Of a stretch of DNA of 30,052 bases, positions 7,482 through 15,925 are shown piece after piece. The stretch's first letter is position 1. Each line of letters begins with the position of its first letter. Position numbers and translations under genes: made by a program. Where the stretch lies: the NCBI GenBank assembly GCA_001275005.1, contig JWZX01003322.1, forward strand, positions 1 through 30,052, given 5' to 3'. The DNA is from Chrysochromulina tobinii (lineage: Eukaryota > Haptophyta > Prymnesiales > Chrysochromulinaceae). Under the pieces are notes generated by a model. It was not told the origin of the DNA. It made no database searches and saw only the letters and a program-made list of their open reading frames with translations.

Positions 7482-9281
7482 CTAGTTGGCATCGACATCG
7501 ACGTCAGGGAGAGTCTCGAGCCTCACGGACGCGCGACTCGAAGGACGCACGAGATAATCGACGCTCACGAGCGCATCAGAGACAGAGACCATGTCGAGTC
7601 TCATGGACGCGCGACTCGAAGGACGCACGGGCAACTCGATGCTCACGAGCCCTTCTGGGAGAGCGTTCATGATCTCAAAGGACGCGTGGCATGATTCTTC
7701 GATGTCGATGGCGACGGTCACGAGTGCGTCAGGCGATGAGAGTGCATTCACCTCAATGAACGTGTGGCTCGACTCTTCGATATCGACACTTATGACCACA
7801 AAGTTCCGGCGGTGATCTGGTAAGTGACCTGGTCCATCCGCGACCATAATGGGCGCGTCCATGATGTTCACGGGCGCCGCCTCCGCAGTCCCGAGCACCG
7901 TCTCCTCTGGCCGGGGCTGTAGCTCAGACGCGGGCACCGCCTCCTCAGACGCAGGCGCCGCCTCCTCAGGCACTGGCGCCGCCGCCTCCTCCGACAAGGG
8001 CGCTGCCGCTTCCTCCGCATGCTCGATGACCTTCAGGCTCGTCCTCCCTTCTGGCTCCGATCGAGACTCCCTTGCATGTTGGCGCACGCCACGGCCGCGC
8101 ACTTGAGCCTGCAGCTTCGTCGCCGCCTCTGACTCCTCTGCTGCCCTTGCCTCCGCCTCTGCTTTGGCTGAGCCAGCATTTCGCCGCGCGCCTTCCTCAG
8201 CAGCCTTCTCCTCCTCTACCTCCGCCGTGTGGATGGCCTTTCGCGACGTCTGAAGTGCTCGGAGGGACTCCTCGAGCCGCTCGTGCACGAGCGCATCGAT
8301 GATCGCCTCTGTGGGAAGCATCGCAAAGAACGGCTGCGGCGGCGCGGGTGCGAAAGGGCGATTCGATGGCGAAAGGGGCGGGTCGTCGGAAAGTGACGGT
8401 GGCACGCACCCAGCTGGCATTCGCTTGCCTTGCAGCCAGCGAAGGCCTTGCAAGCGAGAGAGATTCGCCTGCCGTCGACTTGCCCAGAGCCGCCGCTGCG
8501 CCTGCGTCCAGCGCAGCTCGTCGCGAAGCTCGAAGAGATCTGAACTGACGAGCAAGCTTGTCTCGCTGGTCCAGGCTGACGAATGAATCGGGATCGTACA
8601 ACGTGGACGCGAGTCATCGTACAAGGAACCGACATCGTAGGTGGACGAGAGGGCCGGCATGATGCAAGGCGCGCGGCTGGAGGCGCGGCTGGAGCTTTGG
8701 CGCGCCGAGGTGAGCGCCGAGGGGCCCCGCCTGCTCGGCGTGCAAGATGGTGGGCGCGGCGATCGGACGCCGCCGACCGCTGGCGTGCTGGTCCGCGAGT
8801 AAGTCCGCGAGGTGCTGGCACTTGATGTCCGCACGGCGAGTGGGCTCGTCTGGCGCAGCTTGCGGTGCAGCTCGTCGAATTCGATGGCACCCGTGCCGTC
8901 CTCGTCGAGGCTCAGGAAGAGCTCATTCACCTCCTCCAGATAGTCCGCGTAGCCCAAATGCTCGAACGCGCGGTGGAACTCGATTCGCGTCACCCGGCCG
9001 TCCGCGTTCGCGTCGAACGACTTGAACAGATTAATGACTCGCACGCGATTCACTGCGAGCACTTGCATGAGCTGGTCGGCCACGCTGATGCCATTGCTCG
9101 CACTCAGCCTGAAGTTTGAGTCAACAGCCTGCCCACGGAGGCCTTGTATGCGCGCTCGTAGGGCGTGCTCCTTGTTCGGATAATAGAAGCCAGGTTTGCC
9201 CTCGATAGGTATCAGCTTCTCACGCAGCCATGCATCATGTCTGGGGCGCTGGTAAACTATCCCGCATGTCAGAGCTGACAT
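7482..9281 (-). CDS. EF-hand and IQ-motif protein with C-terminal repeats
   Basis: The protein is 599 aa, ATG at 9281. It has two adjacent EF-hands: D90 to E101 (DANADGRVTRIE) and D126 to E137 (DEDGTGAIEFDE), both with good calcium-ligand positions. A Ser/Arg/Pro-rich region follows (about 145-210), then a charged helical stretch with many Glu/Ala/Arg (about 350-385). An IQ-like calmodulin-binding motif is seen at about 387-402 (ATKLQAQVRGRGVRQ). EEAAAP-type repeats run at about 423-452. The C-terminus (about 494-599) is four 26-residue repeats. The overall architecture suggests a Ca2+-responsive scaffold, perhaps cytoskeletal or flagellar, but no orthologue is recognised. It is divergent from the FkbM gene. 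Confidence 0.8.
   Translation of the reverse strand: MSALTCGIVYQRPRHDAWLREKLIPIEGKPGFYYPNKEHALRARIQGLRGQAVDSNFRLSASNGISVADQLMQVLAVNRVRVINLFKSFDANADGRVTRIEFHRAFEHLGYADYLEEVNELFLSLDEDGTGAIEFDELHRKLRQTSPLAVRTSSASTSRTYSRTSTPAVGGVRSPRPPSCTPSRRGPSALTSARQSSSRASSRAPCIMPALSSTYDVGSLYDDSRPRCTIPIHSSAWTSETSLLVSSDLFELRDELRWTQAQRRLWASRRQANLSRLQGLRWLQGKRMPAGCVPPSLSDDPPLSPSNRPFAPAPPQPFFAMLPTEAIIDALVHERLEESLRALQTSRKAIHTAEVEEEKAAEEGARRNAGSAKAEAEARAAEESEAATKLQAQVRGRGVRQHARESRSEPEGRTSLKVIEHAEEAAAPLSEEAAAPVPEEAAPASEEAVPASELQPRPEETVLGTAEAAPVNIMDAPIMVADGPGHLPDHRRNFVVISVDIEESSHTFIEVNALSSPDALVTVAIDIEESCHASFEIMNALPEGLVSIELPVRPSSRASMRLDMVSVSDALVSVDYLVRPSSRASVRLETLPDVDVDAN
7500..7812 (-). repeat. Four tandem 78-bp coding repeats (26 aa each)
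   Basis: At the protein level the units read as V-x-V-x-I/V followed by Ser-rich sequence and ending near D/E-A/G-L. Two adjacent copies share long identity: GCGCGACTCGAAGGACGCAC occurs at 7531 and again at 7609, exactly 78 bp apart. The two outer copies are more diverged. All stay in frame. Confidence 0.75.
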
Positions 9282-9485
9282 GTGGAGTCAACATGTAACG
9301 TCCACAAAGCATGCTTGCGCTCCTTCTTCTTTTCGCTTGCAAGCTTTCAACCGTAACAAGTCGAGTCGAGTTTTTAGCTTGTTGCTTGATACTGGGTCCT
9401 CCTTCGCCACGGATCACTGCTGTTCACCTACCAAATTTGGTTTCCGCGCCGCGCGGTATTCCGGAACATCATGTAGGTCGATCAA

Positions 9486-10931
9486 ATGGGCCTCGCACGC
9501 ACGCTCGTCGTTGCGGTGGCTGGTCTGCACCGGTATCCACCTGAATTGAGCTATGCCTATACCGATACTTGCAACGTGAGCATTCTGCAGCCGATGACAA
9601 AAGTTTATCCGTGCGCGTACCGCTTCAGTTACGAGTGTGTGGGCAATGCTAAAATTGCCGTGTGGAATGGCTGCTCGGGCGTATTTTCATGTGGGGCACT
9701 TGGCCGCACGCATTGCACAAGCGAGTCTTCAGCAAAGCAGCGCACGCAAGCAACACAGTGCAACTGTGATCAAGTGAACTTTGAACGTCTCAAGCATTTA
9801 CAACGCCACTTTGCATATGGCAGCTTGGGCGACGAAGAGGTATACGTCGGAGCCTTGTCGGAGGGAATCCGGGCGCATGAGGCCATGAGACGAGCTCCAG
9901 ATAAGGTGGTGAAGAGGCTTGCACAGCAGACAGACTGCTTCTTGCGTTGGGCTACAGATGAGAGCGTCACGGTGCTGCCGCTTCTTATGCGCCAGCTCAC
10001 ACGTGACCAGCGGCGTACCGGCGTGTTCCTCGAGATTGGTGCATTCGATGGCGTGCATGGATCAAATACGTATGCCCTCGAGCGGTGCCTGGGCTGGACA
10101 GGCCTCCTCATCGAAGCCAATCCAAGTAGCTTCCGTGATCTTCTCGCCTCGGGTCGCAACGCCGCGATGGTGCACGCGGCAGCGTGCGAGAATGGGCGCA
10201 CCGTCTTCGTGAGCAATCTAATTGGAAGCAGTGCCGCAGTAGCGACTGTGAAATCACTCACGACCCCGGCGTACCTCCATCGATGGCAAGGGCACCTGGC
10301 AAAAAGCGGCGAGGTCCCAGTGCCCTGCAGAGAACTTCGCACGCTTGTAGCCGCCAACGTTCATGGGCACGTGGACTTTGGTTCGATCGACGTGCAAGGA
10401 GCGGAGGAGGCGGCGCTGAACACTTCCGATATTGCTGCGTTTCGAGTGTTGATGATCGAGGCGGAAGGAACGGATCGCGAAAAAAACGGCCGCGTGCGTC
10501 TGATGTTGAAGGGTGCTGGCATGAAGATGCTTGCGTCAGGCGGATCGTGGATAAGAGGTCCCGGCGGCAAAGGTCACTACAATGCCTATGGTAATGCATA
10601 TAACGACCTTTTTGCGCACGGCGGCCACATCTACGACGTGCTCAGCGACTGGAAAAATATCACGACGACCAAGACGCATGCCGAGATTATCATCGATTCG
10701 CTCGTTGCGCACCACCTCGGCCTCAATGGCACGGCAGACGGCGACGAGGTCGCGCCGGCGGGCGGGAGTCAAGATGATCCCAAGAGTGGTCACAAGGTGC
10801 ACCACAAAGGCGAGAGCCATCACAGCCATAGGGTGCACCACAGGGGCGAGGGCAAGGGCAGCCACAAAGTGCACCACAAGGGGCCAACGTGGAGGCCCGA
10901 CCTGCATCATTTCATCGCAAGGTGGCGGTAG
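9486..10931 (+). CDS. FkbM-type SAM-dependent methyltransferase
   Basis: The central domain matches FkbM/Methyltransf_21 enzymes, which O-methylate sugars or other small hydroxyl substrates. Motif I is VFLEIGAFDGVHGSNTYALE (about residues 180-199), followed by GWTGLLIEANP (203-213) and a later SIDVQGAEEAAL (300-311). Residues 30-95 are rich in Cys, which suggests an extracellular or lumenal domain. The C-terminal tail (about 425-465) has three copies of a His/Lys-rich HKVHHKGE-type repeat. The ATG at 9486 gives 481 aa and a weakly hydrophobic start. An alternative first exon (9311-9352) would supply a stronger signal peptide. The gene is divergent from the EF-hand/IQ gene. Confidence 0.8.
   Translation: MGLARTLVVAVAGLHRYPPELSYAYTDTCNVSILQPMTKVYPCAYRFSYECVGNAKIAVWNGCSGVFSCGALGRTHCTSESSAKQRTQATQCNCDQVNFERLKHLQRHFAYGSLGDEEVYVGALSEGIRAHEAMRRAPDKVVKRLAQQTDCFLRWATDESVTVLPLLMRQLTRDQRRTGVFLEIGAFDGVHGSNTYALERCLGWTGLLIEANPSSFRDLLASGRNAAMVHAAACENGRTVFVSNLIGSSAAVATVKSLTTPAYLHRWQGHLAKSGEVPVPCRELRTLVAANVHGHVDFGSIDVQGAEEAALNTSDIAAFRVLMIEAEGTDREKNGRVRLMLKGAGMKMLASGGSWIRGPGGKGHYNAYGNAYNDLFAHGGHIYDVLSDWKNITTTKTHAEIIIDSLVAHHLGLNGTADGDEVAPAGGSQDDPKSGHKVHHKGESHHSHRVHHRGEGKGSHKVHHKGPTWRPDLHHFIARWR
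10780..10885 (+). repeat. Three His/Lys-rich repeats in FkbM C-terminus
   Basis: The coding sequence repeats a CACAAGGTGCACCACAAAGG-like unit three times, giving HKVHHKGE, HRVHHRGE and HKVHHKGP. Such a tail could bind metal or polyanions, but that is only a guess. Confidence 0.7.
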
Positions 10932-11259
10932 ACCGGGACCCGGATTACCGGCTGAACGTTAAACAGCTGAATCGCGTGTGGACCCAGCGTCAAATTTGGA
11001 AGGCAGGTGCAAGTTTGTGTTGAAGTGTGATTTATAAGCGCGAGGGTTAATATTCGGAGAGCCCTGGATCGACTCTTCGAAGGATCATAAAAACCGCACC
11101 GCCCGCTTTACGCTTCCCGATGCTACGCCGCCTGAGCCCATGTGCGCTCTGAGTCGCCCGAGTGCGGGTCCCGTCCGCGTCGAACGGAGTGCTCTCGATC
11201 TGGGTCTCGCCGCGCCGCGGCTCTCACGTCTCACGCGTCACGGCACTCCGTCGGCAGGC
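10932..11259. other. Convergent intergenic region, nothing recognised
   Basis: This region lies between the stops of the FkbM gene and the opposite-strand MSS51-like gene. It includes GATTTATAAGCGCG near 11028 but no coding region or RNA gene that I can support. Confidence 0.4.
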
Positions 11260-12519
11260 TCACGGCACGCTCGACACCGTCTGCGTGCGCGCAAGGGCTT
11301 TGGCCGCCTTCTTGACCTTGGCAACAAGCTCGGCCATGCCCTCCGCCCCGGGCATGCTGCTCGCGGGCAGCGGCGGCGCACCGTCGACGCGGCCGCACAC
11401 GGCGTACAGGTAGCAGGAGGAGCATGACCATTCACACTTCTCCGCGTCAGACTCGCGCACGACGGTCGCGGCCTTAAAGGGCGAGCGCTGCGGCGGCAGG
11501 ACGAGCTCCGCGCGCAGGATCTGCGCGAAGATCGCGAGCTCGCCGCGCAGATCTGAGTAGTCGTTGGCGCACGTGAAGATCGCTACGAAGCCCACGCGCA
11601 GAAGGTCGACGAGATCGGGGAGCCACGATTGCATGAGCATGAAGCCCCCCTTGGCCATGCCCGCGCTCGTGTTACCCATGCCCGTGTTGAAGCCCACGAC
11701 GATCGTGTCCTCGGCCGTGTGATGCGGCTCCGTGCGCAGCAGCTCGCCCAGCGTGCCGTGGTAGCAGCGTGAGCTCAGCGCACCATGGCGCCCAGCATGG
11801 CGCGTCGAGCGTCCATGCGACGCGTGGCTGATCTCGGGGCCGCAGAAGACGAGCTCGATCTGCGTGCCTGGGAAGAAGTGGGTGAGCTCGTACCAGTACG
11901 TGGACTCACGCATCAGCCTCTCCTCCGCTTTGGACGAGGCGCCCACAACCAGCAGCGTGAGCGGCCCGGGGGATGGCGGCTGCATCCGCAGCCGCTGGAG
12001 CGCGTAAACGAGCGTCAGCGGATACGAGAGCCCATCGAGCATGGGAGGCTCGACGCGGATGGTACCCGTCGCGTCGGGCGGCAGGCGCATCTCCAGGTAG
12101 TCGCGCCAATTCGTGAGTGTCCCCGCCACCTCGCCCCGTGGCCACGGCGCAAGCACTGGAAATCGGTCCTGCTCGCTCCAACGCAGCGTGCCCACACACT
12201 GGCCGTACGGGGCGTCATGCTCGAATCGCATCGCACTGGAAGGAGAGGCGGTGGAAGACGAGGAGGACGCCAAGTGTGACGTCGACGAGGATGACGCGCC
12301 CGAGGTGGCAGCGTTGCTTGAGCTGGCAGCTTTGCTCGCCACCGCGGTACTCGAGATGGCAGCGGTGCTCGGTGCCGCCGCCTTCCCTTCCACCTTCGAC
12401 GGCTCCACGAATGCCCACGTTGTACCGCCCGCTTCGCTCCGCACCAGACGTAACAATTTTGACGACCCAGCGACCACTATTGCCGACTTGGTTGCGCGAC
12501 CATCAACGGTCTTCGGCAT
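11260..12519 (-). CDS. MSS51 C-terminal-domain-like protein
   Basis: The protein is 419 aa from the ATG at 12519. The frame is open further upstream only with a non-ATG start. Residues about 165-380 resemble the MSS51-like C-terminal domain found in fungal MSS51 and zinc-MYND proteins: SYPLTLVYALQRL, then GPLTLLVVGASSKAEE, ESTYWYELTHFFPGTQIELVFCGPEIS, and a later DTIVVGFNTGMGN followed by a hydrophobic FVAIFTCANDY. An Ala/Ser-rich linker fills about residues 44-96. No MYND zinc finger is visible, but CEWSCSSCYLYAVC near 362-375 is a Cys cluster. In yeast MSS51 links COX1 translation to assembly. A similar role here is not shown. Confidence 0.6.
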   Translation of the reverse strand: MPKTVDGRATKSAIVVAGSSKLLRLVRSEAGGTTWAFVEPSKVEGKAAAPSTAAISSTAVASKAASSSNAATSGASSSSTSHLASSSSSTASPSSAMRFEHDAPYGQCVGTLRWSEQDRFPVLAPWPRGEVAGTLTNWRDYLEMRLPPDATGTIRVEPPMLDGLSYPLTLVYALQRLRMQPPSPGPLTLLVVGASSKAEERLMRESTYWYELTHFFPGTQIELVFCGPEISHASHGRSTRHAGRHGALSSRCYHGTLGELLRTEPHHTAEDTIVVGFNTGMGNTSAGMAKGGFMLMQSWLPDLVDLLRVGFVAIFTCANDYSDLRGELAIFAQILRAELVLPPQRSPFKAATVVRESDAEKCEWSCSSCYLYAVCGRVDGAPPLPASSMPGAEGMAELVAKVKKAAKALARTQTVSSVP

Positions 12520-12997
12520 AGCGTTGACAACACCGCGGCGCGTGGTGTGTGAATGCAAAGTTTGGCTGAATAATACCCCAATCCTGAGAGTTAGTGAGTT
12601 ATTGTGAGACACAGACACACCGTGTAGTTGACCAGTATAACTACCAAGACAACTACTACAGGTCGAGATCCCCACTGAGGCACGTAGGGTGCACACGTAG
12701 GGTACCCCATGGCCAGCGCACGCAGCTCGTGGTCATGGTTCGAAATCGGAAATGATTCGGGTGTCCGTCTCGTGTTGCCCGAAAATCCATAGACCTACGC
12801 GGTACCACGGTCGGGATCTCCATCGTACACCCGCCAGGCATGGCCCATGGCCGGCCGCGCGTTCCAAGCATAGGGCGCAATCGACGCGCCTCCGACCATG
12901 ATTCTTGATTGTTTGTCGCGGTAGCGCGGGTTTGCGCGGCGTACATTAAGTCAACCTAACGTTTAAGTAAACGTAAATGTTATGTTGGCTAGTCTCT
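12520..12997. other. Intergenic with small inverted repeat
   Basis: This is about 480 bp upstream of the MSS51-like gene and downstream of the large EF-hand gene. CACGTAGGGT occurs twice near 12680-12702. An AT-rich patch holds a perfect stem, ACGTTTAAGTAAACGT (about 12959-12974). No gene was recognised. Confidence 0.45.
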
Positions 12998-15667
12998 TCA
13001 TATCCTAATGGCTAGCCTATCCTCGCGCGACGGCGGGCTGAAGGGCCACGGTCGGGGAGGGTGCGTCAGGCTCAGCGGAGCGTGCGGCACGGAGTCGACA
13101 CGCGGCGGCCGGCCCGCAATCTGAAGCAACAGGCCACGCATGCGGTCACGCTCCTGCCGCCGGTCACGCTTTCGTGCTGCCGTTGCCCGTTTGGCGGCCG
13201 CTGCCCGCTTGTCGGTGTAGCTTTGAGCCTCCGCTTCAATCGCGTGCTGGAACTCTTGGTACTCCACCACGAGCTCCTCATCTGCCTGCCGAGCGAGGCA
13301 GACGCTGTCGTGCGACACCTTGCGCGCGAGCATCGCCTGCTGCACGATCTGATGGCACACCTCCTCGTGGACGACGCGCTGCTCGCGCGTCGTCTGCGCG
13401 AGCTGCTTCCGGCCCTCCTCGATCTGCGCACGGACGATTCGGCTGCTGTCCCTCCACGACCGCACTTCGTCGCGGAACACAAGCGCGCCTTCGCGACGAG
13501 CTTGGATCTCCGCCTCTCGCTGCATCTTGCCCTCAGATGCGATGGCGCGCAGCACCTGCCCCGCCACCACCCGATCCTTCGCCCACAGAGCGGCGGAGGA
13601 AGCGAGCCTGTCGGGCATCGCTTCGCGCGCCGTGCGCGCTCGCTCGCGCTTCTCCTCGAGTCTGGCCTGGCGCGCGTGGTCGACAGCGACCTCGTTCACC
13701 AGCTGTTCCTGCTTTGCTACACGCCCTGCCTCAAGGGCACGTATGCCGCCCGCGCGAGCAACCTCGAAGACATTCTGGATGGCACGCTCCTGCATGCTTT
13801 TCGTCTCTTGCACGCGTCGTCGCTGGTGGACGTCGTAGGAGAGGCGCCGCTGTTCGAGCTCCTTGCTGATAGCATGGCTTTGCAGCTGGGTCTCTTTCCC
13901 TCGCGCTGTGCGCGCCTCGATGATACTCTTCCTAGCAGCATCAATGCGTGTCTTTTGATCCCGCTCGGCAGCGACCACGGTAACGCAGTGCTGCTTGTAC
14001 TGCTCCGCCTCGTGCTTGAGGTACTCTTGGCGCTCCCTGCGCAACTGGCGCTCCTCTTCGCCCAGCTCGCGTCTTGCTCGCTCGACCTCGAATCGACGAA
14101 CGAGGGCCTCCGTAGTTGTTTCTCGAATCAGTGCGCCCGGCGATGCCTCCGACGACGTCGTCGATGATTCCAACGAAAGCCATGGCCGGGCTAAGTTCCC
14201 ACGGGCTGAGGTCGGCAGCGTCTTGCTGCTCTTGCTGCTCTTGCGGCGATGTGCAGGCCCTTTCACTTTCGCCGACTCGGCCGTAAAGTTCAAGACATCT
14301 CGACTGTGACGTCGAGTCGGCGAGACGTCTTGTACTGTTTTGGCCGCCACCTCCACCTCCTTTCTGGGCTGCAAAGTCCCGCCTCGAAGCATCGCATCCA
14401 CTCTCTCGCGCAGCAGTTCGATAGGTGAGGCCAGATCCCTTGTCGCGAGCTTCATTCTGCCCACGTTGCAGTGTCCGGTACACACGTGGTCGTCCCGGCT
14501 TCCCTGGGCTAGCCTGTAGGATTTGCCCGTTCCGACGAAGCTCCCCACAAATTCGGTCGTAATCCATCCGTCTAGCGTGACGGTCAGCCAGACGCGCTTG
14601 CACAGCGGACAGAGGATCGAGCCTTCCTGAGGCGTCGGCTCATAGTAGACCCCTTTCGCGACGATGTAGAAGGTATCATCGTGCAGGTCACGACCCAGTT
14701 TCAAGCCTTCAAACTCTTCTCGAGTAAATGTCCTCTTGCCTTCCGCGATGGCAGCGGAAAGCTTTGCATTCTCGAGCCGTCGACCGAAGGGCTTCTGGTC
14801 CAGCCGTGTCCAATGCAACCCCAAGCGATCCTCAAATCCAGTAGGCTCGGGCGCCGGCGTAGGTTCGGGCGCTGGCGTAGGCTCGGGGGCTGGCACAGGC
14901 TCGGGGGCTGGCGCAGGTTTGGGCACAGGCGCAGGCGCGGCCATGTTCGGCAGAGATGCCATCAACGCGGCCACGCCACCCAACGCCCCGCCCAGCGCTT
15001 GATCGAGCATAGCTCCCATGTCTCCGAACGAAAGCTTTCCGTCGCCATCTGCATCAAACGCACGCACTGTAACTCCTGCTAGATCAGCCGGGGCCTCCCC
15101 CGAAACCTGGTCGGCTTCTAGTGCCGCTTCCAGGTCTCCTGCGGGAGGAGAACTTGACTCTGCAGGAGGAGAACTGGGCTCTTCCGAGATTCTCATCAAA
15201 CGTCGTCTCGCGTTCGATACTTCCTGCGGAGAAGTCAACACGCCTGCAGCTGCAGGCGCACACGACCGGAAAAAAAGCGGGGGAAGGTCGCCGGCGGCGT
15301 CCGAAACGCTCGCTAGCATGGCAAAGACGCCGCCGGGTGTGGGAACAAAGGGCGTGTCGGACGTGAGCGAGGATGCTGTTTTCTCCTCGAATTGGTGGCC
15401 ATCCTCGTTCTGCACGAATGATTCTTCCTCGTCATCGTCTGCCTCATCCTCGACTCCACGAACCCTCTCGCCTGCTCGTCGTTGCCAGCTTGCAGATGAG
15501 GAGGGAGACCGTGCCTTCACCTGTCCGTCCTCCTCCACAAAACTGTACTCATCTTCAGCCTCTGGATCAGCTTCACCACCCGCATCCGGCGCGAATTCTT
15601 CGTCGAACTCCTCCCCTAACTCCTCCCCCTCCTCCTCGGAGTCATACCTTGATCCCGAATCCGACAT
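12998..15667 (-). CDS. Large EF-hand/coiled-coil protein with putative zinc knuckles
   Basis: The protein is 889 aa from the ATG at 15667. The frame is open to a TTG 23 codons earlier, which is unlikely to be used. The N-terminus (1-100) is very acidic. One EF-hand loop is clear: DADGDGKLSFGD (about residues 205-216). A PAPEPTPAPEP repeat stretch covers about 242-276. A compact domain at about 280-410 contains KRTFTREEFEGLKLG, then CPLC (353-356) and CTGHC (396-400), which could bind one zinc. The C-terminal half (about 500-860) is a long Arg/Glu/Gln-rich coiled coil. I recognise no orthologue. A structural or flagellar role is plausible only by architecture. It is head-to-head with the PDI-like gene (258 bp). 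Confidence 0.75.
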   Translation of the reverse strand: MSDSGSRYDSEEEGEELGEEFDEEFAPDAGGEADPEAEDEYSFVEEDGQVKARSPSSSASWQRRAGERVRGVEDEADDDEEESFVQNEDGHQFEEKTASSLTSDTPFVPTPGGVFAMLASVSDAAGDLPPLFFRSCAPAAAGVLTSPQEVSNARRRLMRISEEPSSPPAESSSPPAGDLEAALEADQVSGEAPADLAGVTVRAFDADGDGKLSFGDMGAMLDQALGGALGGVAALMASLPNMAAPAPVPKPAPAPEPVPAPEPTPAPEPTPAPEPTGFEDRLGLHWTRLDQKPFGRRLENAKLSAAIAEGKRTFTREEFEGLKLGRDLHDDTFYIVAKGVYYEPTPQEGSILCPLCKRVWLTVTLDGWITTEFVGSFVGTGKSYRLAQGSRDDHVCTGHCNVGRMKLATRDLASPIELLRERVDAMLRGGTLQPRKEVEVAAKTVQDVSPTRRHSRDVLNFTAESAKVKGPAHRRKSSKSSKTLPTSARGNLARPWLSLESSTTSSEASPGALIRETTTEALVRRFEVERARRELGEEERQLRRERQEYLKHEAEQYKQHCVTVVAAERDQKTRIDAARKSIIEARTARGKETQLQSHAISKELEQRRLSYDVHQRRRVQETKSMQERAIQNVFEVARAGGIRALEAGRVAKQEQLVNEVAVDHARQARLEEKRERARTAREAMPDRLASSAALWAKDRVVAGQVLRAIASEGKMQREAEIQARREGALVFRDEVRSWRDSSRIVRAQIEEGRKQLAQTTREQRVVHEEVCHQIVQQAMLARKVSHDSVCLARQADEELVVEYQEFQHAIEAEAQSYTDKRAAAAKRATAARKRDRRQERDRMRGLLLQIAGRPPRVDSVPHAPLSLTHPPRPWPFSPPSREDRLAIRI
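14850..14945 (-). repeat. Pro-Ala-Pro-Glu coding repeat
   Basis: A short degenerate tandem repeat (plus-strand GGCTCGGGGGCTGGCACA-like, 18 bp) encodes PAPEPT/V units between the EF-hand and the Cys-containing domain. It is in frame and probably acts as an extended linker. Confidence 0.75.
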
Positions 15668-15925
15668 GGAGGGTGGTCGCCCACACCGCGGGCCCCCACT
15701 TTCGCCGGCTGTGGTGCTGCCACAACTCACAAGCAAATGGAGAACCGCACGAAAAAGTTCACCGAAGGATGCAGACGCGAAACGCCCTTACAGGTGGGAA
15801 ATTTTCCATCGTCGGACCTGCAAGACCGCATCAGAGGACAGAGGAGACTTCATGTGAGAAACGTGAAGGCGAGGACATTTCTTTTCAGCGCACCTCGTCG
15901 ACTGCCAACACCTCCGCCGACGACG
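15668..15925. promoter_or_regulatory. Probable bidirectional promoter region
   Basis: This 258-bp gap separates two ATG codons on opposite strands. The plus frame is open through 15737-15925 and includes an ATG at 15737. That would add 63 residues and bury the signal peptide, so it is more likely 5' leader. No specific element was identified. Confidence 0.4.

Noticed and set aside
12520-12696. 59-residue N-terminal extension of the MSS51-like protein
   Set aside because: It has no ATG, and the composition is that of the leader region. The first ATG at 12519 gives a complete domain.
13061-14167. 368-codon plus-strand ORF opposite the large EF-hand gene
   Set aside because: It is antisense to a coiled-coil coding region; Leu/Arg-rich shadow with no recognisable domain.
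15737-15925. 63-codon N-terminal extension of the PDI-like protein
   Set aside because: It would place an obvious signal peptide internally. It has no recognisable motif and overlaps the divergent promoter region.
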